Part shown: positions 59,749 to 64,000 of the stretch, piece by piece | Position numbering within the stretch: position 1 is the stretch's first letter | How the letters are laid out: every line of letters begins with the position of its first letter | NCBI GenBank assembly: GCA_905250125.1 | Contig: CAJNOL010000196.1 | Location: 1 to 64,000, forward strand | Direction of reading: 5' to 3' | Source: Rotaria sordida | Taxonomy: Eukaryota > Rotifera > Eurotatoria > Philodinida > Philodinidae | Length of the DNA: 64,000 nucleotides | The notes under the pieces: generated by a model | The model's input: only the letters and a program-made list of their open reading frames with translations | The model's database searches: none | Told to the model about the DNA's origin: nothing | Translations under genes and position numbers: made by a program

Positions 59749-59807
59749 GCAATGACCACACAGAAGCAAATCCTATTTTAATGATTTGCTTAAAATGTGG
59801 TCATTGC
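59749..59807. repeat. Hairpin, 12-bp perfect outer stem plus inner stem
   Basis: GCAATGACCACA (59749-59760) pairs with TGTGGTCATTGC (59796-59807). Inside, AAGCAAATC pairs with GATTTGCTT. It is a second strong hairpin in the GC-rich island. Confidence 0.75.
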
Positions 59808-60900
59808 GACAATTTCATTAATTGAGGATGTGAGATGTAGGGTATAGATAATCTTTTCTCTTACATACTCCCCAGTCAGACAAAATCAATAAAAAAACGC
59901 GTAAAAACGGACCCAAAATAAACGCGGTTAAATACTGTCAAGCGATAATCAGACTATCGACTTACAAGAAAACACTGATGTTCTGATTTTCTAATATATG
60001 ACGGTGAGATGAACGATGCATATATAGACAATCATGCTGATGACAGTCAAAAGTTTGAGAATGTTTGTATTTAGAAAATGAACAATTTTGTTTTGCACAT
60101 AAAAATCATAATAATAATATTGACTAAAAATAACGATGAATTGCTTTTTTTACATTAAAATATTCAATTTTTTTTTTATTCTGAAAGTTTTTTTATATAT
60201 TGATTACAAAATAATAAAAAGTACGAATAATAAATCAAGAAAAAAGAATTATTATTTGAATAAACAGAAACGATTGTAGTGCGAGACTTTTTCAATTTAT
60301 CATTTTCAATGGATTTTGAGAAAACAATCCACTAGGATGAAGTATGGTAGATGCTTTTACATATAATATATTAAACCAAAAACGATTCAAAGAGTGTAGA
60401 TGTGATTAAACAAAATATCAATATCTATATTCACACTCTTCTTGGTATTATTAAAAGTACTGGTTATAAATGCAAGTTTTAATCCAGATTTGTGCAAATT
60501 TCTCTTAGACTCCAACGACATGGTTTAAAGGTCAGAGACCAAATGAGCATAGTTTTCCTAGTAAAATGAAGAAGAATGGCAAGAGAAAATACATTGAATG
60601 ACATCATCAACCAGATTTAGACTATTCTAAAACATTTTAAAGTCTTTCTTGAAATTTCAATCGGTGAAATAGGTTTGTGAATACTTTAAATAGTATGTAG
60701 TCGTTATGGGATCAATATAGAAAAGGTAAACTGTTCCTATTCTAACTTTAATGGATACATATAATCGACTTATTTACTAGTTAAATCAATGATTGAAATC
60801 ATAATAAAACACATAATATGAAATACAAATCAACAAGCCAAACAGAAATTAGAGAATAAATGCACAAAATAAATGAGACTGATAGTTTTTATGGAAATAC
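59808..60900. other. Gene-free stretch
   Basis: AT-rich. No gene seen. Confidence 0.5.
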
Positions 60901-60926
60901 ACCCACCCACACCCACACCCACACCC
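60901..60926 (-). repeat. Interstitial telomere-like repeat (CCCACA)n = (TGTGGG)n
   Basis: The sequence reads as three full CCCACA units plus partial units at each side. TGTGGG is the telomere repeat reported for bdelloid rotifers. The G-rich strand is the minus strand. The run is short, so chance cannot be excluded, but it is striking in DNA this AT-rich. Confidence 0.6.
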
Positions 60927-61083
60927 TCAAACTGGTATAATTGAACACTCCTATTTTAGCCTATCAAATGTGACTTTTCTTTAGGTCTATCGATAACAAA
61001 TTCATCAATTACACAAAATGTGAGTGTAGAAAGAGATAAATTAATTTTAACACGAAGACTTTATGCTTATCTCTGTTCTAGAT

Positions 61084-61761
61084 TGATGATCAATCGAAAC
61101 ATTTATGGTCTGATACATTGGACAAGATAGTGAAACAAATCAACAATTTCATTCGATCTTATTCTTCGTCGATCGGAATTGATGGTGTACTCCTTCTTAC
61201 AAATATTCAACATACTATTATTTATGAACAAATGATTATACAATTTAAACATAAAAATGAAATCGATTACATTAAATGGTCTTTTGCCGAAGGTTGGTTC
61301 TCTATCTCTCAATCGACAGAAAAACTACACTTTTTCATTTTTCAGTATCGCAAAGATTTCTTTGGAACATTTCTTTCAACAAGTAATCGATGAATTATCT
61401 TTACGTGATTCGGTCGATGGCACTTCGTATATGATGAAATATTTTCCAACTTGTTTCAATTCAGCGGGAAAAAAAACCGCTAATCCATCGAAATCTTCTA
61501 TTGAAAATCTTCTTCGAAGAGATAGATCTGTTTGGCTGCATGTGAAATCAACAATGGGTGTTCAATGTGAATTTCCACAAAAGCTGAACAATGTTTTACT
61601 TTATGGTGAATTATCAGAAAAAATTCATCTTCCTCAACTCTATCGTCTTTATCTGCCATCGGACATGGAAGTTGATATTCGAGAATTTTTTATTGAATTA
61701 TCAAGAATATTCAATTGTCAAGCTGAAGAAATTGATGTTCATTCAGCAGCTGCCGTCACCT
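61084..61761 (+). pseudogene. Truncated gene fragment of unknown family
   Basis: After a CTGTTCTAG acceptor, an exon from 61084 encodes IDDQSKHLWSDTLDKIVKQI and continues to about 61300 (IDYIKWSFAEG). A short intron of about 45-50 bp ends at TTTTTCAG (61344), and a second exon encodes IAKISLEHFFQQVIDELSLR, FPTCFNSAGKKTANPSKSS, RDRSVWLHVKSTMGVQCEFP and IEDVH-like text up to QAEEIDVHSAA. It then runs straight into a TIR element at 61762, where coding composition ends. No start codon exon was found upstream, and the exact donor is uncertain. So it is a gene broken at both ends, or one whose 5' exons I cannot see. Family not recognised. Confidence 0.5.
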
Positions 61762-62093
61762 CCCAGGACGAACAATCCGACAGTAGATCCCATCGGATCC
61801 TATCGAATCCTATTCAGATCCTATAGGATTTTATTGGATCCGGGTCACGATCCGACTAACGGATCCATAGTATTGGAATCCGATCGGATACTATAGGAAT
61901 CTCGTCGGAATCCGACTGCTGGAGTTCCTATCGAATCCGACTGTTGAATTTGATCGGATCTCTGTCGGATCCGATCGGATGTCTCTCGGATTCCAACACT
62001 AGGATTTGTTCGTCGGATCGTGACTCGGATTTTGTAGGACTCGTTGGATCCTATAAGATACCATCGGATCCGTGTCGGATTGATTGACCTGGG
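61762..62093. mobile_element. MITE-like element, 332 bp, with internal GGATCC/GATCGGAT repeats
   Basis: CCCAGGACGAACAATCCGAC (61762-61781) is matched by the inverted GTCGGATTGATTGACCTGGG (62074-62093), 16 of 20 positions. The inside is a dense run of degenerate TCGGATCC / TCGAATCC / TAGGATCC words in both orientations. No ORF. It interrupts the gene fragment at 61084-61761. Confidence 0.7.
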
Positions 62094-62351
62094 CTATAAA
62101 CAAAGTAACACAGATAAATAGTGTTGTTATCGTTTTTTCCCCGTTTCTTTTTTTTTTTGTATTGTTTTTGTGTGATTGCTCTGTCTTTCACTTTTTGTTG
62201 AAAAGACCTTGGCTAAGATAGAATTGCCATTGATTCAAACAGAAACAGAACTAAATGAAATGGTCTTACAATAGAGAATAAGAGAAAGTATATTGGAATG
62301 ATAAAATCACCGACACATATATTGAATACTCAGTAAAATATGGAGTATTTT
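62094..62351. other. Short gene-free spacer
   Basis: AT-rich, with one T-tract. Nothing seen. Confidence 0.5.
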
Positions 62352-62726
62352 CAAGGGGGAAACACCGTATTTTGTGCTTTAAGGTACTTTAATGTACTTT
62401 AAAGTACTTTAAGGTACTTTAATNNNNNNNNNNNNNNNNNNNNNNNNNNNNNNNNNNNNNNNNNNNNNNNNNNNNNNNNNNNNNNNNNNNNNNNNNNNNN
62501 NNNNNNNNNNNNNNNNNNNNNNNNNNNNNNNNNNNNNNNNNNNNNNNNNNNNNNNNNNNNNNNNNNNNNNNNNNNNNNNNNNNNNNNNNNNNNNNNNNGT
62601 ACTTTAAGGTACTTTAAGGTACTTTAAGGTACTTTAAGGTACTTTAAAGTACTTTAAGATACTTTGAAGTACTTTAAGGTACTTTGAAGTACTTTAAAGT
62701 ACAAAAGTACGGTGTTTCCCCCTTGG
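62352..62726. mobile_element. TIR element carrying a 10-bp satellite (GGTACTTTAA)n
   Basis: The termini CAAGGGGGAAACACCGTA and TACGGTGTTTCCCCCTTG are exact inverted repeats of 18 bp (about 62353-62370 and 62708-62725). Between them is an array of GGTACTTTAA units with variants AGTACTTTAA and GATACTTTGA, broken by a gap of 175 N (62424-62598). The true array may be longer than shown, since assemblers break on such repeats. Confidence 0.85.
62424..62598. other. Assembly gap of 175 N inside the satellite
   Basis: Undetermined bases flanked on both sides by the 10-bp repeat. Confidence 0.98.
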
Positions 62727-64000
62727 TTTTTCCTCAGCTCTCAAATCGAGAAATGTTGATATATCTTATTTCCATGTAAAATTTTATTGAAAAAACGAGT
62801 TTGAAATCAAGTTGATTAGTATACAAATATTATCCGAACGGATTAGTAAAGTAAATAAGGATTTAAATAATTGAAGCTATCCTTTAGTAAAATATATCCT
62901 ATTGAAAAAAAAACAAGAGACTTGCTGTGTACCTTCAACAGTATTTATTTAAACGTTTTTTATCTTTCTCTGATTAGTCATTTGATTATAGAAGAAAGAT
63001 TTTGTCTTGTTTATCTGTATTCTATCAATAAGATTCCTATTTGAATAACTCGAGTATTCTACTAATCAGAGTAGATCAAATAAAATTTATATTTAAATTG
63101 TTTTTAATTATCACTGTGAGACTAAGATATAATCAAATCTCAATATTAAAAAACGTGATGTTTTATATTAATTCGAACAAACCTTCTATTGTTATGTATA
63201 TGTTTCGTTTTTCGATAGAGTTATTTTAGTTAAAAATAGTATATCATATAATCGTAATGATTTTTTCTAACGGTAGATTGTCAAAGATTTTTCTATAAAG
63301 CTTTCAGGTTAGATTTTTTCTTTTTCAGATTAAGAATTTAATAATGGTACTTAATTCCAATTGGAAGACAAACATTGAAATCAGGTAAATTGAATTGAGA
63401 AATAAACATCTATTCTACGAAATAGATCCAACAAATTAAAAAAAAAACATATCTGTCTGAATTTATTCTCTTTAAATGAATTCTTTCAAAATTTCTACAT
63501 TGATTTAACGATAGAAATGTCTCGGAATTGATGTAGAACGTATAAGTTTAAATAAAACATGTATTTCTATTAGATTGTTTAAATAAAATAAAATCAATGA
63601 TAGTGTTAATGCAACTGAGTATCATATACTGTTTAATCACTCAATATCAACCATATAACGAATAAAATGATGATATTTATCTAAACGATTGATTTTGAAT
63701 GAATAAATATATATGAAAATGTATCAAGCCAACGTAGACCATTGTCAGAACTTAAGAATTCACTTTAGCTAAAATAGAAATACAGATCGATATAAAAATC
63801 ATAATTTTTTTTCTTTCTTTAAAAAAATAAAGCATAAAAAGTCTATATGGAAATAATAAAAGACATAGTTACTATGTTGTTGCAGTAAATTCTAAATCGA
63901 TTTTATTTCTTAAACAAACTGACAAACTGACCGACATAGAATAATAATTATACCAGTAGATATTGTCTAAGTAAAGGTATTGATCTATAATGCAGTGATA
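62727..64000. other. Gene-free stretch
   Basis: AT-rich. No gene, RNA or clear repeat seen. Confidence 0.5.

Overview
This window is eukaryotic nuclear DNA, very AT-rich, with spliced genes, short 40-150 bp introns mixed with kilobase introns full of repeats, and two assembly gaps (10427-10526 and 62424-62598). I think it is a bdelloid rotifer (a Rotaria- or Adineta-like animal). The reasons are an animal gene set (ANAPC15, TSEN54, FAAH, RNASEK, GPLD1, ETS factors), a short run of CCCACA/TGTGGG at about 60901-60926 that matches the telomere repeat reported for bdelloids, and 3' splice sites sitting directly at start codons, as expected with spliced-leader trans-splicing. The species is an inference.

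Layout. 1-9800: a small orphan Gln-rich gene, the V-ATPase-associated RNASEK gene, and several palindromic or GC-rich non-autonomous elements. 10.5-16.7 kb (minus strand): two tandem paralogues that I reconstruct as a PH-like N-domain, a LUBAC-tethering-like helix pair and a ubiquitin-like domain, the architecture of SHARPIN/HOIL-1L. Their introns are invaded by palindromic elements and a nested hAT-type MITE. 17.2-19.9 kb: a decayed LINE. 21.5-21.8 kb: a decayed, apparently intron-less copy of the same SHARPIN-like family. 22.1-31.0 kb (plus strand): a tight gene train, ANAPC15 - third SHARPIN-like gene - TSEN54 - FAAH, with 199, 170 and 59 bp between coding regions. 33.2-34.1 kb: an unrecognised Pro-rich coiled-coil gene on the minus strand. 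37.6 kb: a 66-residue basic protein whose first coding exon is only the ATG. 42.1-43.5 kb: a composite inverted-repeat element. 43.7-46.1 kb: a GPLD1-type phospholipase D with an in-frame TAG. 48.5-51.4 kb: two tandem single-exon divergent ETS genes. 54.5-55.6 kb: a SWIM-RING ubiquitin ligase. 57.2-59.8 kb: a GC-rich island with an orphan ORF, a six-hairpin array and a small coiled-coil heptad-repeat gene. 60.9-62.7 kb: telomere-like repeat, a gene fragment, and two TIR elements with internal short repeats.

The most interesting content is the local family of SHARPIN-like genes (three intact or near-intact copies plus one relic, sharing intron phases), which suggests an expanded or rewired linear-ubiquitin accessory system. 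Second is the GC-rich island with hairpin array, orphan ORF and heptad-repeat gene next to telomere-like DNA. All homology calls are by eye; no search was run.
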